Below, piece after piece: positions 63,042 to 64,000 of a stretch of DNA of 64,000 nucleotides. How positions within the stretch are numbered: the first letter of the stretch is position 1; each line of letters begins with the position of its first letter. The position numbers and the translations under genes were made by a program. The notes under the pieces were generated by a model, which searched no databases, had not been told where the DNA came from, and saw only the letters and a program-made list of their open reading frames with translations. The DNA comes from Fragilaria crotonensis (Eukaryota; Bacillariophyta; Fragilariophyceae; Fragilariales; Fragilariaceae), in NCBI GenBank assembly GCA_022925895.1, contig JAKSYS010000013.1:213354-277353 (forward strand), read 5' to 3'.

Positions 63042-64000
63042 ATGGTTGCTGACCAACCTGAGTCTATGTTCGGTACGTCTGTACGAGCATTTATGTTTGA
63101 TGGCGACGAAGAAGCCAAGTACCGCTCATGGGAGGGGAAGACGCTCGCGCTCGCCGGCTCGAAAGGATTTTTACTCGCACTAACCAAGGAGAGTGCTGGT
63201 ACTACTCTCACGGCGGAGGAGTATGAATATGGAGAGGTAGAGGTACCAGGGTTGGTCATGACAGGCGGCGCAGTTGGCGCTCCTACGACACGTTCCCCGA
63301 CGTCGGCAGAATGCCGTAAGTACCTTGCGAAGACAGCAGCTTGGACATATCTCGTTGCAAGCTGTACCGATAAAGCGTATGCACTTATTGAGAGGTGTGA
63401 CGGCGATCCGTTTAAGGGTTGGGCCATACTTAAGGAGAAGTACTGTGCCACCGATGCGGAAGAAAATTATCCCGAACTTGATCGAGCATTTAACGATTGC
63501 AAACTTGTTGGGGCACAAAAAGATCCGGAACTCTGGTTCAATGATATGGATCACTTGAACATGCGACTTGGAAGGATCAACTTGAAGTATCAGAAGGATG
63601 AGTTACAGTTGAAGAGTCATATGATGGCGGCTATGTCGGATGACTATGAGAGCGTCATTGTCAAGTTCAGAGGAGATTTGAACGAGACCCCGCTTATGAA
63701 GTTACGTAAGGAGGTTGTACTTCAATACAAGACTATTATTAAGACCGGTGGTAAAGCTGGTTCGGAATCTGCCTTAAGTGCCAATGTGTCTGAGTATAAG
63801 GGATATTGTGCTAAGTGTGGAAAGTTCGGTCATGAAGCAAACGAATGCAGATCGAACAAGTCAGAGTCAACGGAAGAATCCAGTAAAGGCTCTGGTACCA
63901 ATCAAAGAGACAAGTCTCATGTGACGTGCTATAACCGCCAACAGAAGGGTCATTTTGCTAACAAATGCACGAATCCAAGAAAAGTGACGTCGGACCCTAC
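63042..64000 (+). CDS. Ty1/copia Gag (5' part, runs off the window)
   Basis: From ATG 63042, 319 codons with no stop up to the window end, so the element continues downstream. The N-terminal part is the UBN2-like gag domain (RAFMFDGDEEAKYRSWEGK, AKTAAWTYLVASCTDKAY, WFNDMDHLNMRLGRINL). A CCHC zinc knuckle follows (CAKCGKFGHEANEC, residues about 256-269). A second knuckle-like motif is CYNRQQKGHFANKC at about 296-309, where the second Cys of the consensus is Arg. The protein packages element RNA. The open frame, unlike the fragment upstream, points to a young and perhaps intact copy. Confidence 0.85.
   Translation, partial: MVADQPESMFGTSVRAFMFDGDEEAKYRSWEGKTLALAGSKGFLLALTKESAGTTLTAEEYEYGEVEVPGLVMTGGAVGAPTTRSPTSAECRKYLAKTAAWTYLVASCTDKAYALIERCDGDPFKGWAILKEKYCATDAEENYPELDRAFNDCKLVGAQKDPELWFNDMDHLNMRLGRINLKYQKDELQLKSHMMAAMSDDYESVIVKFRGDLNETPLMKLRKEVVLQYKTIIKTGGKAGSESALSANVSEYKGYCAKCGKFGHEANECRSNKSESTEESSKGSGTNQRDKSHVTCYNRQQKGHFANKCTNPRKVTSDP

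Overview
The window reads as nuclear DNA of a diatom, most likely a raphid pennate. The support is a set of genes typical of diatoms: DUF6824-domain proteins, a single-pass membrane LRR protein with short GT-AG introns (112 and 89 nt), Ty1/copia elements of the diatom type, and a gag-RT-RNase H-tyrosine-recombinase (DIRS-like) retroelement. Species cannot be named from the sequence alone. No rRNA, convincing tRNA or CRISPR was seen.

Layout. 1-26500 is mostly host genes: a Cys-rich membrane protein (1568-2228, +), a transmembrane LRR protein (2815-4935, -), an SGNH hydrolase (7913-8524, -), an ankyrin-repeat gene (11427-13252, +), a broken prolyl-4-hydroxylase-like gene (14604-15646, -), a decayed DDE transposon (16120-19185, +), an unknown membrane protein (19678-20574, -) and a large NCoR/SMRT-like SANT co-repressor (21416-26486, -). 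26914-28420 (+) is a SET-domain protein. 28300-45590 is a tandemly duplicated region carrying four DUF6824 genes (A, B, C, D) in repeated units, each unit hit by different transposons. 46800-47560 is a 186-bp tandem repeat. 47969-53640 is a GC-rich DIRS-like retroelement. 54982-56255 is a glycerophosphodiester phosphodiesterase, 57248-60690 two tandem LRR paralogues, and 61460-64000 copia fragments, the last with an open gag frame running off the window.

A recurring feature is single- or two-base indels that split otherwise well conserved reading frames: the co-repressor, the SET gene (in an A run), the hAT gene (in a G run), the ankyrin gene, the second LRR gene and the Cys-rich gene. Some may be residual long-read assembly errors and others real decay. 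Because of this, several genes are given as one span with the break noted.

No clearly new functional system stands out. The most informative structure is the 28.3-45.6 kb tandem array. Its paralogous units act as empty sites for one another, so transposon ends can be read at base resolution. Examples are a 2376-bp element with a GGTA duplication and a family with GGAAGGTCCGGC ends whose three copies carry three different internal repeat arrays.
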